Shown: one piece after another, positions 34,023 through 42,413 of the stretch
Numbering within the stretch: position 1 is the stretch's first letter
Layout of the letters: each line of letters begins with the position of its first letter
The notes under the pieces: generated by a model
Seen by the model: only the letters and a program-made list of their open reading frames with translations
Database searches by the model: none
Told to the model about the DNA's origin: nothing
Program-made: the position numbers and the translations under genes
From: Pseudomonadota bacterium
GTDB lineage: Bacteria > Pseudomonadota > Alphaproteobacteria > Sphingomonadales > Sphingomonadaceae
Direction: 5' to 3'
NCBI GenBank assembly: GCA_023417515.1
Contig: JAEZFL010000096.1
Location: forward strand, 1 to 50,100
DNA length: 50,100 nt

Positions 34023-36014
34023 ATGCGCCTGAAGCTGTTCGGCCTTGCCTTGCTCGCATCCGCGAGCGCCGCCGCCTTTGCCCAGCCAAGCCAGCCCGCC
34101 GCACCGCGCGCCGTCGAGAAGCCCGCCGCGCTGACGGCGGACGGCATTCCCCCGGTTCCGGCGGAGCTCGCCGAGCGCACGCGGCCCTATATGGAATATC
34201 GCACCGCGGGCTTCACCAGCTGGAACCCCCGCGACCGGTCGATGACGATCACCACCCGCTTCGGCAACACCAACCAGGTGCATAGCGTCGCCCGACCGAT
34301 GGGCATGCGCCAGCAAATGAGCTTCGAGGTCGAGCCGGTCTTCGGCGGCTGGTCGCCGGCCGGGGACGTGCTGCTCGTCCAGAAGGATATCGGCGGCAAC
34401 GAATTCTACCAGATCTACACGCTCGCTAACGGCCGACTGACTCTTCTCACCGACGGCACAAGCCGCAACAATTTCGGCGCATGGAGCAAAGACGGGCGCT
34501 GGATCGGCTATTCCTCGACCCGTCGCAACGGCACCGATTCCGACCTCTATGTCATGGACCCGCGCGATCCCTCGACCAACCGCATGGTCGCGCAAGTGAG
34601 CGGCGGCGGCTGGGCGATCCTCGATTTCTCGCCCGACGGCCGCCAGGCGCTGGTCGGTGAATATATCTCGATCACCAAGTCGAACCTCCACCTGCTCGAC
34701 CTCGCCAGCGGACGGATGACCCCGATCGGCGACCATAGTCGAACCGTCGCTTATGGTGGTGCCCTGTTCGCGCCCGACGGGACCTTGTGGGTCACGTCGG
34801 ACGAAGGTTCGGAATTCCAACGCCTCGGCAGGCTCGACATCCGCACCGGCACCTTCCGCCCGGTCATCACCAACATCGACTGGGACGTCGAGAGCTTCGA
34901 CATCGCCGAGGATGGCCGCTTCATCGCCTATACGGCCAACGAGGCGGGCCGCTCCAGGCTCTACCTGCTCGATCCGGCCAGCGGCCGCTCGCGCCCGGTC
35001 GACCTCCCCGCCGGGCTGATCGGCGGTCTCGAGATCGCGCCATGGGGCGATATCGGCTTCACCTTCACCTCGGCGCGCAGCCCCGCCGACGCCTATTCGG
35101 TGAATCCGCAAACCCTGGCGGTCACCCGCTGGACCCAGAGCGAAACCGGCGGACTCGACCCCAACGTCAATGTCGAGCCGGAGCTTGTCGAGACGCGCAG
35201 CTTCGACGGCGAGCGCGTGTCCGGCTTCCTCTACCGCCCGGACCCGCGCCGCTTCCCGGGGCCGCGCCCGCTCATCGTCAACATCCATGGCGGGCCGGAA
35301 GGCCAGTCGCGGCCGGGCTTCCTCGGCCGCAACAATTACCTGCTCAACGAGCAGGGGATCGCGATCTTCTACCCCAACGTTCGCGGCTCGTCGGGCTACG
35401 GCAAGCGCTTCCTCGGCCTCGACAACGGCGCTGCTCTGCGCGAGAACAGCGTTCGCGACATCGGCGCCTTCCTCGACGTGCTTGAGCGGGACCCTGCCCT
35501 CGACCGCGGTCGCATCGCAGTCACCGGCGGCTCCTATGGCGGCTATATGTGCTACGCCTCGGCGATCCATTACGGCCAGCGGCTGCGCGGCGCGAATTGC
35601 GTGGTCGCCATCTCCAATTTCGTCACCTTCCTCGAGAACACCCAGTCCTATCGCCGCGACTTGAGGCGCGTCGAATATGGCGACGAGCGCGATCCCGCCG
35701 AGCGCGCGCGACTGCTTGCCATCTCGCCGATGACCCGCTCGCGCGAGCTCGCCATCCCGCTGATGGTGGTGACCGGCGCCAACGATCCGCGCGTTCCGGC
35801 GTCGGAAGCCGACCAGATGGTCGCCGCGGTCCGCGCCAACGGCCGCGAGGCGTGGCACCTGATCGGCGAGAATGAAGGCCACGGCTTCGCCAAGAAGGAG
35901 AATGCCGACTATCAGTTCTGGACCAGCCTGATGTTCTGGGACCGCAACCTGCTCGGCAATGCGCCCGCGCCGGGTGGCGGCCCGGCGTCGTCGGCGGGCG
36001 AGCGCGGCCGCTAG
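34023..36014 (+). CDS. Secreted S9 family serine peptidase (prolyl oligopeptidase/DPP type)
   Basis: A 663-aa exported peptidase: signal peptide (about 20 residues, SASAAAFAQ), an N-terminal beta-propeller (WD40-like TolB repeats) to about residue 400, then an alpha/beta-hydrolase domain. The catalytic triad is Ser504 in GGSYGGY, Asp588 in NDPRVP and His620 in EGHGF. NIHGGPEGQ and YPNVRGSSGYG precede the nucleophile, as in acylaminoacyl-peptidases and DPP-like S9 enzymes. The ATG at 34023 starts the signal peptide. Divergent from pabBC. Probably periplasmic peptide degradation. Confidence 0.95.
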   Translation: MRLKLFGLALLASASAAAFAQPSQPAAPRAVEKPAALTADGIPPVPAELAERTRPYMEYRTAGFTSWNPRDRSMTITTRFGNTNQVHSVARPMGMRQQMSFEVEPVFGGWSPAGDVLLVQKDIGGNEFYQIYTLANGRLTLLTDGTSRNNFGAWSKDGRWIGYSSTRRNGTDSDLYVMDPRDPSTNRMVAQVSGGGWAILDFSPDGRQALVGEYISITKSNLHLLDLASGRMTPIGDHSRTVAYGGALFAPDGTLWVTSDEGSEFQRLGRLDIRTGTFRPVITNIDWDVESFDIAEDGRFIAYTANEAGRSRLYLLDPASGRSRPVDLPAGLIGGLEIAPWGDIGFTFTSARSPADAYSVNPQTLAVTRWTQSETGGLDPNVNVEPELVETRSFDGERVSGFLYRPDPRRFPGPRPLIVNIHGGPEGQSRPGFLGRNNYLLNEQGIAIFYPNVRGSSGYGKRFLGLDNGAALRENSVRDIGAFLDVLERDPALDRGRIAVTGGSYGGYMCYASAIHYGQRLRGANCVVAISNFVTFLENTQSYRRDLRRVEYGDERDPAERARLLAISPMTRSRELAIPLMVVTGANDPRVPASEADQMVAAVRANGREAWHLIGENEGHGFAKKENADYQFWTSLMFWDRNLLGNAPAPGGGPASSAGERGR

Positions 36015-36018
36015 TCCA

Positions 36019-36137
36019 CCTCTCCCCTTGAGGGGAGGGGATCAAGGGTGGGGAGCGATGGCCGGGGCTCAATGCCCCGGACATCGCTTCATTCGCCGAA
36101 CTCCCCCACCCCCAACCCCTCGCCTCAAGGGGAGGGG
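36019..36137. repeat. Composite paired-palindrome element (REPIN-like), about 119 bp
   Basis: Left hairpin 36019-36028 with 36031-36040 (GAGGGG-type, one G-T pair); right hairpin 36116-36125 with 36128-36137 (one mismatch). Between them a long central hairpin: GCGATG plus CCGGGGC (36055-36068) with GCCCCGG plus CATCGC (36074-36087), one G-A mismatch. It fills the gap between the S9 peptidase and the convergent methyltransferase gene and so could end transcription from both sides, although no T-tract sits next to an arm except CTTT at 36138-36141. Confidence 0.75.
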
Positions 36138-36142
36138 CTTTG

Positions 36143-36925
36143 TCAGCTGACGCGAACCGCCTGCCAGTCATTATCAGCGGCGACGATCCGGCCGCCGTCG
36201 ACGCGTCCGTCGAACCGCAACGCGCCGTCGGCACTGGCGAGGGTGAGCGCGGTTCCGCGCAGGCGGCCTGAGACCGGAACGCTGGTGCCGTTCCCGCTGG
36301 CGCTCCCGTCGACTTCCTGGAACCTCTGCTCCAGCTCGAGCAGCCGGTAGCTTCCGTCCGCGCCGGTGACTTCCCAGCTTCCGCCCGCAACCGCGGGCAC
36401 GTGCCACAGGAAGATGCGGCGGCCGTCATGCACCTCCTCGGCGTCCGCAGACCAGTCGCCCATGTCGAAGGCGTGGCTGACGACTCGGGCGCCGGCGGGA
36501 AGCTCGGTCAGCAGCTTGGGCCGCAGGCGCAGGTTGATCGCGGGCAGGAGGTAGATGGCGACGACGCTCGCCTCGTGGATCGGCGTGACGAACAGGTCCT
36601 GACGGCGAAACCGCACCCGTCCTTCGACGCCCTCGATCCGCGCCGTGGCGACGGCCTCCTGGATTCGCATCGCGTCGATGTCGACTCCAAGCGCCCGCGC
36701 GCCGCGCCGGCCGGCGGCCGCCGCGATGCGCCCGTCGCCGCAGCCGAGGTCGATCAGATAGTCCGACGCCGTCAGCCCGGCGAGGTCGAGCATGCGCTCG
36801 ACCAGCACGTGCGGCGTCGGGACGAACGGCACGTCCGGCTCACGGGACCGCTGCGCCAGCGCAGGCGCGGCAAGGCCGCCGGCGACTAGGCCCAGGGCAG
36901 CGCGGCGGGTGATCCGTGTCGTCAT
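36143..36925 (-). CDS. Class I SAM methyltransferase domain protein with a Tat-like signal
   Basis: A 260-aa protein. Its N-terminus (MTTRITRRAALGLVAGGLAAPALA) has a twin-arginine followed by a hydrophobic stretch and an Ala-x-Ala cleavage site, the form of a Tat export signal. A Rossmann methyltransferase motif I follows (YLIDLGCGDGRIAAAA), then LGVDIDAMRI (motif II acidic) and VRFRRQDLFV (motif III). The C-terminal 90 residues are a beta-rich extension. Export of a SAM-dependent enzyme would be unusual because SAM is cytoplasmic. An ATG four codons upstream (36937) is an alternative start. Target unknown. Confidence 0.8.
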   Translation of the reverse strand: MTTRITRRAALGLVAGGLAAPALAQRSREPDVPFVPTPHVLVERMLDLAGLTASDYLIDLGCGDGRIAAAAGRRGARALGVDIDAMRIQEAVATARIEGVEGRVRFRRQDLFVTPIHEASVVAIYLLPAINLRLRPKLLTELPAGARVVSHAFDMGDWSADAEEVHDGRRIFLWHVPAVAGGSWEVTGADGSYRLLELEQRFQEVDGSASGNGTSVPVSGRLRGTALTLASADGALRFDGRVDGGRIVAADNDWQAVRVS

Positions 36926-36989
36926 CGCCTTCAGCATAGCAGAGCCGAGCGCGCTTGCATCGGGGCGCAGCGCCCGCCATCTCCTCGCC

Positions 36990-37655
36990 ATGACCACCCA
37001 GCCACCGCTCAAGGCGGCGATCATCCCGGTGACGCCGCTCCAGCAGAATTGCACCCTGATCTGGTGTACCGCGACCATGAAGGGCGCGTTCACCGATCCG
37101 GGCGGGGACCTCGACCGGCTGAAGGCGGCCGCGGCGCAGCATGGCGTCACTGTCGAGAAATTGCTGCTCACCCACGGCCATATCGACCATTGCGGGTCGG
37201 CCAAGATCCTTGCCGACGAGCTCGGCGTGAAGATCGAGGGGCCGCACGAGGACGACCGCTTCTGGATCGCCCGGCTCGAGGATGACGGCCGCGCCTACGG
37301 AATCCCGGGCAAGCCGTTCGAAAGCGACCGCTGGCTGGCCGACGGCGACCAGGTCACCGTCGGCCACCTGACGCTCGACGTCTATCATTGCCCCGGCCAC
37401 ACGCCGGGCCACGTCGTCTTCCACCACCCGGAATCGAAGCTGGCGATCGTCGGCGACGTGCTGTTCCAGGGGTCGATCGGCCGCACCGACTTCCCAATGG
37501 GCAACCACCAGGATTTGATCGACGCGATCATCGGCAAGCTGTGGCCGCTCGGCGACGACACCGTCTTCGTGCCGGGCCACGGCCCCGCCTCGACCTTCGG
37601 CCGCGAGCGCCAGACCAACCCTTTCGTCGCCGACCGGGTGCTCGCCCGCGCCTGA
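36990..37655 (+). CDS. MBL-fold hydrolase, glyoxalase II-like (YcbL type)
   Basis: A 221-aa metallo-beta-lactamase fold enzyme with the full metal motif LTHGHIDHCG, His in CPGHTPGHVVF, Asp in AIVGDVLF and His in VPGHGP. The pattern and length match YcbL-type (type II) glyoxalase II proteins, which hydrolyse S-D-lactoylglutathione or related thioesters and lack the C-terminal glutathione-binding domain of GloB. ATG at 36990. Divergent from the Tat methyltransferase; 42 bases ahead of the lipoprotein gene in a possible operon with the CDF-like transporter. Confidence 0.9.
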   Translation: MTTQPPLKAAIIPVTPLQQNCTLIWCTATMKGAFTDPGGDLDRLKAAAAQHGVTVEKLLLTHGHIDHCGSAKILADELGVKIEGPHEDDRFWIARLEDDGRAYGIPGKPFESDRWLADGDQVTVGHLTLDVYHCPGHTPGHVVFHHPESKLAIVGDVLFQGSIGRTDFPMGNHQDLIDAIIGKLWPLGDDTVFVPGHGPASTFGRERQTNPFVADRVLARA

Positions 37656-37697
37656 CGCGGCGGAACGGCGCCATGGCGGGAGCGTTGCAGCTCCGTT

Positions 37698-38144
37698 ATG
37701 AAATCACCAGCACTCTTGCTTGTCGTCCTGGCGCTTGGCGCATGCGGTAGTGTGCCCCGCGACCAGGAAGGGACGCTCCAGCGCATCGCCGAGATGCGCG
37801 AGGTGCGCGTCGGGCTCACTGCGGCGGCCGGGCAATCGCCGCACTTCGCGCGCCTGCGCAGCTTCGTCGAGCGGGCCGCGGCTGCGGCCGGGGGCAGCCC
37901 GCGCATCGAAGTCGGCGCCGCCGAGGCTCTGCTTCTTCGCCTGGAGGCAGGCGAGCTCGACCTCGTCGTCGGCGAGTTCGACCGGTCGAGCCCCTGGTAC
38001 CAGCGGGTTCACCTGCTGCCGCCGCTGGCGATTCGAAGCGCGGGCGACAGTGAGCTCGAGGCCACTGCCGCGGCGCGCAACGGCGAGAATGGCTGGATCA
38101 TGCTGATCGAGCGCGAAGCGCGGGCGCTGTCGACCCAATCATGA
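37698..38144 (+). CDS. Lipoprotein resembling a shortened periplasmic solute-binding domain
   Basis: A 148-aa lipoprotein with signal and lipobox LGAC (Cys16). The mature part reads like part of an SBP_bac_3 fold: MREVRVGLTAAAG near residue 34, then AAEALLLRLEAGELDLVVGEFDRSSPW with the typical L-x-x-G-E-L-D-L-V-V-G phrase, then VHLLPPL. A normal SBP is about 230 residues, so roughly one lobe is missing. Its stop overlaps the start of the CDF-like transporter gene (ATGA, 38141-38144), so the two are translationally coupled and probably work together; the ligand is unknown. Confidence 0.75.
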   Translation: MKSPALLLVVLALGACGSVPRDQEGTLQRIAEMREVRVGLTAAAGQSPHFARLRSFVERAAAAAGGSPRIEVGAAEALLLRLEAGELDLVVGEFDRSSPWYQRVHLLPPLAIRSAGDSELEATAAARNGENGWIMLIEREARALSTQS

Positions 38145-39064
38145 GCGAGCCTGTTCCCAAGGAGATCGAGGCCGACCTCGCCCGCGCGCGCCGCCTTTCC
38201 TGGTGGACGCTCGCCTGGATGAGCTCGATCGTCGTGGTGATGTTCCTCGTCATGGGCTCCAGCCAGGCGATGCGCACCGCCTTCGTCGAGGACCTGCTCA
38301 GCATCGTGCCGTCGATCGTGCTGCTGATCGCGCTCAGGCTTGAGCGCAAGGAGCCGACGCGGCTGTTCCCGCACGGCTACGACCGCGCCCACAGCATCGC
38401 CTTCCTGATCGCGGCGACCGCGCTCACCATCATGGGTGCCGCGTTGCTGTTCGAATCTGTCCGCACGCTGGTGATGCGCGAGCATATCACCATCCCGTCG
38501 GTGTTCCTGTTCGGCCAGCAGGTGTGGCTCGGATGGTTGATGGTCGCGGCCTTGCTCTATTCGGTCATTCCCCCCTTCGTCCTTGGGCGAATGAAGCTGC
38601 CGGTGGCGGAGCGGCTTCACGACGAGGTGCTTCACACCGACGCCTTGATGCAGAAGGCCGACTGGATGACCGGGCTTGCCGGCATCGCCGGGGTGATCGG
38701 AGTCGGCCTCGGCTATTGGTGGGCCGACGCGGCGGCCGCCGCGGTGATTTCGCTGAGCATCCTCCAGGACGGCATCGGCGCCCTCCGCAGAGCCGCGGCG
38801 GAGCTTGCCGACGGCGCTCCTCGGGACCTCGGTTCATCCGACATCGCCCCGGACGCCGATGCCTTGTGCAAGGAGCTCAAGCTGCGCTGGCCCGACGCCG
38901 AGATCCGGGTCCGGGAGTCAGGCCGCTACATCCTCGCCCAGGTGCGCGGGATCCACCCGCCGCCGGGTGGCATCGAACTCGATTCGCTGTGGCCGTGCGA
39001 ACGCGAGCGGCGGTGGCGCTTCGCTGAGCTCGAGTTCGTTCCGCCCGAACCGGATGCGCGCTAG
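38141..39064 (+). CDS. Cation diffusion facilitator-like transporter
   Basis: A 307-aa membrane protein with about five to six hydrophobic segments and a soluble C-terminal domain, resembling the CDF (cation efflux) family. The helix around residue 165-175 reads HTDALMQKADWMTG, with the HxxxD-type metal pattern, and the next helix has WWADAAAAAVIS; the earlier helix has VEDLLSIVPSIVLL. The cytoplasmic tail (PDADALCKELKLRWPDAEIRVRESGRYILAQV) resembles the CDF C-terminal dimerisation domain. The metal (Zn, Fe, Co or other) cannot be read. It begins inside the stop of the lipoprotein gene and ends with a CTAG overlap with the MAPEG gene. Confidence 0.85.
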   Translation: MSEPVPKEIEADLARARRLSWWTLAWMSSIVVVMFLVMGSSQAMRTAFVEDLLSIVPSIVLLIALRLERKEPTRLFPHGYDRAHSIAFLIAATALTIMGAALLFESVRTLVMREHITIPSVFLFGQQVWLGWLMVAALLYSVIPPFVLGRMKLPVAERLHDEVLHTDALMQKADWMTGLAGIAGVIGVGLGYWWADAAAAAVISLSILQDGIGALRRAAAELADGAPRDLGSSDIAPDADALCKELKLRWPDAEIRVRESGRYILAQVRGIHPPPGGIELDSLWPCERERRWRFAELEFVPPEPDAR

Positions 39065-39495
39065 ATCTTCAGCACCGGCGCTTCCTGGCGCGCCGGTGTG
39101 GGCTGGACCTGGGTATAGGTCAGAGCGATTGCCCAGGCCCCGAGCGCGAGCAGAACGCCCCAGCTTCCGATCACGCCGACGATCCTCAGCTTCGACAGCT
39201 TGCCGCTGTCCATGCCGAACGCGTGGAGGATTCGGGCGAGGAAGAAGACGATCGTTGCCGCCCACAGGACGTCGTCGCGGACCATGGCCAGCTCGAGAAG
39301 GACGAGCAGCACCAGGAAGAAAGGCGCGTTCTCGGCATAATTGGCATGGGCGCGCATCCGGCGAAGCATCGCCGGATCGCCGCCGTCGCCGTGCAGGATC
39401 TGCCGCGTTCGGCGAATCTGCGATACGCGGATGCTGAGCCATATGTGCAGCAGCGCCGCGGCGCCGGCGGCGGTAAGCGCGATCGGCAAGATCAT
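39061..39495 (-). CDS. MAPEG family membrane protein
   Basis: A 144-aa inner-membrane protein with four hydrophobic helices and the MAPEG pattern: MRAHANYAENAPFFLVLLVLLEL (the RAxxNYxE-type glutathione or substrate motif) and ILHAFGMDSG. Bacterial MAPEG proteins are glutathione-transferase or peroxidase-like, but activity is rarely shown. ATG at 39495 with GGGAGG 8 bases upstream; the frame is open further upstream without support. The 204-base gap to rpmF contains the rpmF promoter candidate. Confidence 0.88.
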   Translation of the reverse strand: MILPIALTAAGAAALLHIWLSIRVSQIRRTRQILHGDGGDPAMLRRMRAHANYAENAPFFLVLLVLLELAMVRDDVLWAATIVFFLARILHAFGMDSGKLSKLRIVGVIGSWGVLLALGAWAIALTYTQVQPTPARQEAPVLKI

Positions 39496-39545
39496 GTAAC
39501 AGGCCTCCCCTGGGTCCGGGCCCGCTTGGCACGCGCCCGCGCCGC

Positions 39546-39573
39546 TTGCAACCGCGCCCAAATCCGCTATAGG
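39546..39573 (+). promoter_or_regulatory. Candidate promoter of rpmF-plsX-fabH
   Basis: TTGCAA (39546-39551) and TATAGG (39568-39573) with a 16-base spacer, pointing toward rpmF, whose start is 127 bases beyond. Both boxes match four of six consensus bases. The transcription start would leave a 5'UTR of about 120 bases, long enough for regulation of the ribosomal protein gene. Confidence 0.45.
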
Positions 39574-39699
39574 GCGCAGCCTTCCGCGAGCATCGGAAAG
39601 CGTGGCGGTGCAATGGCCCGGAGCAATTGCTTTGGGCCGTTGACCCGCGGCCCCGCGCTCGCCACATCAGGTTCGAATTGAAAAGAGGCAGTAGCCGCC

Positions 39700-39879
39700 A
39701 TGGCCGTTCCCAAGAGAAAAACGACGCCGTCGAAGCGCGGCATGCGTCGCAGCCACGACGCCATCAAGCCGATGAGCTTCCAGGAGTGCCCGAATTGCGG
39801 CGAGCTCAAGCTGCCGCACAATCTGTGCCGCGGCTGCGGTCATTATAACGGCCGCGAGATCGTTTCGGCCGAGGCCTGA
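39700..39879 (+). CDS. rpmF: 50S ribosomal protein L32
   Basis: A 59-aa protein: MAVPKRKTTPSKRGMRRSHD at the N-terminus is the L32 signature; CPNCG and CRGCG form the zinc ribbon, so this is the zinc-binding (C+) form. Normal length. It lies 34 bases upstream of plsX, the usual rpmF-plsX-fabH arrangement linking ribosome and membrane-lipid synthesis. Confidence 0.97.
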   Translation: MAVPKRKTTPSKRGMRRSHDAIKPMSFQECPNCGELKLPHNLCRGCGHYNGREIVSAEA

Positions 39880-39912
39880 CCTCTGGCGGGCCTTCAGCAG
39901 GGGACAGCTTAA

Positions 39913-40965
39913 TTGGGCAGCGGGCCACGGATCGCAATCGACGCGATGGGTGGCGATTCGGGCCCAGCGGTCGCGGTCGCCGGCGCGGCGCGCGCATGGC
40001 GCCGCCGCCGCGACCTGTCCTTCCTGCTGTTCGGCGACCAGGCGCTGATCGAAGCCGAGCTGAAACGCGAGGGCGACTTCGCGTCCGTCTGCCGGATCGT
40101 CCACAGCGATGACCAGATCAGCGGCGAGGAACGGCCAAGCCAGGCGCTTCGCCGCTCGAAGACCACGTCGATGGGTCAGGCGATCGCCGCGGTGAAGGCC
40201 GACGAGGCCGACGCGGTGGTCTCCGCCGGCAATACCGGCGCGCTGATGGCGATGGCCAAGCTGGCGCTGCGCACGCTTCCCGGCATCGACCGGCCCGCGC
40301 TCGCAGCGATGATGCCGACTCTCGGCGACAATGACGTCGTCATGCTCGATCTCGGCGCCAACACCGAGTGCGACGCCAACAATCTCGTCCAGTTCGCGGT
40401 GATGGGCGCGGCTTATGCGCGAGTCGTGCTCGACCTCGCCGAGCCGCGCGTGAAGCTGCTCAACATCGGCACCGAAGCGGTCAAGGGCACCGACGAGTTG
40501 AAGGATGCTGCCGCCATCCTCGCCGCCGCCGACAGCCTGCGCCTGCGTTTCGACGGCTTCACCGAGGGCGACAAGATGTCGAGGGGCGACATCGACGTGG
40601 TCGTCACCGACGGCTTTTCCGGCAATATCGCGCTCAAGACGATGGAGGGCACTGCCCGCTTCGTCGGCGACCTCATCCGCCGCGCCTTCGCCAATTCGAT
40701 CCGTTCGAAGGTCGGCTTCCTGATCTCGCGGCCGGCGACCCGGCTGCTGAGATCGACGCTCGACCCCAACAATCACAATGGCGGCGTCTTCCTCGGCCTC
40801 AACGGCGTCGTCGTGAAGAGCCATGGCAGCGCCAACGATGTCGGAATGGCGAACGCGATCCGAGTCGCCGCGCGCCTGGTTCGCCACGAGATCCTCGAAC
40901 GCATCGAGGAGGATCTCGGCCAGATCCCGGCGCGCCAGAACAAGCGAGCCGCCGCAGCGCAATGA
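39913..40965 (+). CDS. plsX: Phosphate acyltransferase PlsX
   Basis: Converts acyl-ACP to acyl-phosphate, the first step of the PlsX/PlsY route to phosphatidic acid; peripheral at the inner membrane. 350 aa. Landmarks: RIAIDAMGGDSGP at the start, AVVSAGNTGALMAMA, DLGANTECDANNLVQFAVMG, NIGTEAVKGTDELKDAA, and VVVTDGFSGNIALKTMEGTA. The start is TTG at 39913, the only start in the right place for the family. Its stop overlaps the fabH start (ATGA), so the two are translationally coupled. Confidence 0.96.
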   Translation: MGSGPRIAIDAMGGDSGPAVAVAGAARAWRRRRDLSFLLFGDQALIEAELKREGDFASVCRIVHSDDQISGEERPSQALRRSKTTSMGQAIAAVKADEADAVVSAGNTGALMAMAKLALRTLPGIDRPALAAMMPTLGDNDVVMLDLGANTECDANNLVQFAVMGAAYARVVLDLAEPRVKLLNIGTEAVKGTDELKDAAAILAAADSLRLRFDGFTEGDKMSRGDIDVVVTDGFSGNIALKTMEGTARFVGDLIRRAFANSIRSKVGFLISRPATRLLRSTLDPNNHNGGVFLGLNGVVVKSHGSANDVGMANAIRVAARLVRHEILERIEEDLGQIPARQNKRAAAAQ

Positions 40966-41936
40966 CCACTGACCTCCTCCGCCGTTCCATCATCGCCGGC
41001 ACCGGATCGGCCCTCCCGCCGCGCCGGGTTACCAACGCAGAGCTCGCCGAGCGCGTCGACACCACTCATGAGTGGATCGTCGAGCGCACCGGGATCGAGG
41101 CGCGCCACATCGCCGCCGACGGCGAGACGACGGCGACCCTGGCGACGGAAGCGGCGCGCAAGGCGCTCGACGATGCCGGGGTCGACGCTCAGCAGGTCGG
41201 CCTCATCGTCCTCGCCACCGCGACGCCCGACCAGACTTTCCCGGCCAGCGCGACCCGGGTGCAGACGATGCTCGGCATCGACGACTGCATCGCCTTCGAC
41301 GTCGCGGCCGTGTGCACCGGCTTCCTCTATGCCCTGTCGGTCGCCGACAACATGATCAAGGGCGGCATGGCCGATTATGCCCTGGTCATTGGCTCGGAGA
41401 CGTTCAGCCGAATCCTCGACTGGGAGGACCGCACCACCTGCGTCCTGTTCGGCGACGGCGCCGGCGCGATCCTGCTCAAGGCGGAAGAGACCCGCGACCA
41501 GGGCGTGCTCGCCACCCGGCTCCACGCCGACGGCCGCCACAACGACCTTCTCTATGTCGACGGCGGAGTCTCGACCACCGGAACGGTCGGCAAATTGAGG
41601 ATGAAGGGCAAGGAAGTGTTCCGCCACGCCGTGGTCAACCTCGCCGAGGTGCTGAACGAAGTGCTCGAAGCCTCCGGGCATACGGCAGCGGAAGTCGACT
41701 GGGTCGTTCCGCACCAGGCCAACAAGCGAATCCTCGACGCGACCGCCAGGAAGCTCGGCCTCGCGCCGGAGCGGGTGGTCGTCACCGTCGACCAGCACGC
41801 CAACACGTCGGCCGCATCGGTGCCGCTCGCGCTCGACACCGCGATCAGGGACGGCCGCATCAAGCGCGGCGACCTGCTCGTGCTCGAGGCGATGGGCGGC
41901 GGCTTCACCTGGGGCGCGGCAGCCGTCCGCTACTGA
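40962..41936 (+). CDS. fabH: Beta-ketoacyl-ACP synthase III (FabH)
   Basis: Condenses acetyl-CoA with malonyl-ACP to start fatty-acid synthesis. 324 aa. The catalytic triad is present: Cys118 in AVCTGFLYAL, His in VPHQANKRI and Asn in QHANTSAAS. The opening RRSIIAGTGSALPPRRVTN and C-terminal MGGGFTWGAAAVRY are typical. ATG overlaps the plsX stop by 4 bases. The frame opens far upstream inside plsX but the overlap start is certain by family comparison. Confidence 0.97.
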   Translation: MTTDLLRRSIIAGTGSALPPRRVTNAELAERVDTTHEWIVERTGIEARHIAADGETTATLATEAARKALDDAGVDAQQVGLIVLATATPDQTFPASATRVQTMLGIDDCIAFDVAAVCTGFLYALSVADNMIKGGMADYALVIGSETFSRILDWEDRTTCVLFGDGAGAILLKAEETRDQGVLATRLHADGRHNDLLYVDGGVSTTGTVGKLRMKGKEVFRHAVVNLAEVLNEVLEASGHTAAEVDWVVPHQANKRILDATARKLGLAPERVVVTVDQHANTSAASVPLALDTAIRDGRIKRGDLLVLEAMGGGFTWGAAAVRY

Positions 41937-42083
41937 AGCGGTTGCGAGGCAGGTGGGACACCTGCCCGCCCGGCAAGCGCGCCCGACAAAGAACCACCCT
42001 CGTAATGCCCGCAGGCGCATTGCGCCTCTGAGGCATTGCGACTATCGTCCCGCCTCGAAGCACAGGTTCCCCGGGGGGAAGAA

Positions 42084-42410
42084 ATGGCGGATGCAGGCAC
42101 GATGAGAAAGCCGGAGGCCGCGGGCACGCTGACCCGCGCCGACCTCGCCGATGTGGTCCATCGCGAGATTGGATTGTCGCGCGCCGAGTCCGCGAACATC
42201 GTCGAGCGCATCCTTCATCACATGTGCCACGGCCTGTCCGAGGGCGAGAATGTGAAGATTTCCGGCTTCGGCAGCTTCATCCTGCGCGACAAGGGCGAGC
42301 GCATCGGGCGCAACCCGAAGACCGGTGTCGAGGTTCCGATCGCGCCGCGCCGGGTGCTGACCTTCCGCGCCAGCCAGATCATGCGCGAGCGGATCGCCCG
42401 CGCCGGCTAA
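42084..42410 (+). CDS. ihfA: Integration host factor subunit alpha
   Basis: A DNA-bending nucleoid protein of the HU/IHF family, working with IhfB. 108 aa. NVKISGFGSFILRDKGERIGRNPKTG and EVPIAPRRVLTFRASQIMRERI match the IHF-alpha beta-arm and C-terminal pattern (IPI/VPIxxRRVxxFxxS). A 17-residue N-terminal extension precedes the conserved LTRADLADVVHREIGLSRAES; an ATG at 42102 is an alternative. ATG 42084 has GGGGGAAG upstream. The gene order fabH-ihfA-merR is a familiar alphaproteobacterial arrangement. Confidence 0.95.
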   Translation: MADAGTMRKPEAAGTLTRADLADVVHREIGLSRAESANIVERILHHMCHGLSEGENVKISGFGSFILRDKGERIGRNPKTGVEVPIAPRRVLTFRASQIMRERIARAG

Positions 42411-42413
42411 TCG

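Noticed and set aside
33912..35882. 656-aa open frame on the minus strand opposite the S9 peptidase
   Set aside because: Shadow frame; the plus-strand protein has a signal peptide and full catalytic triad.
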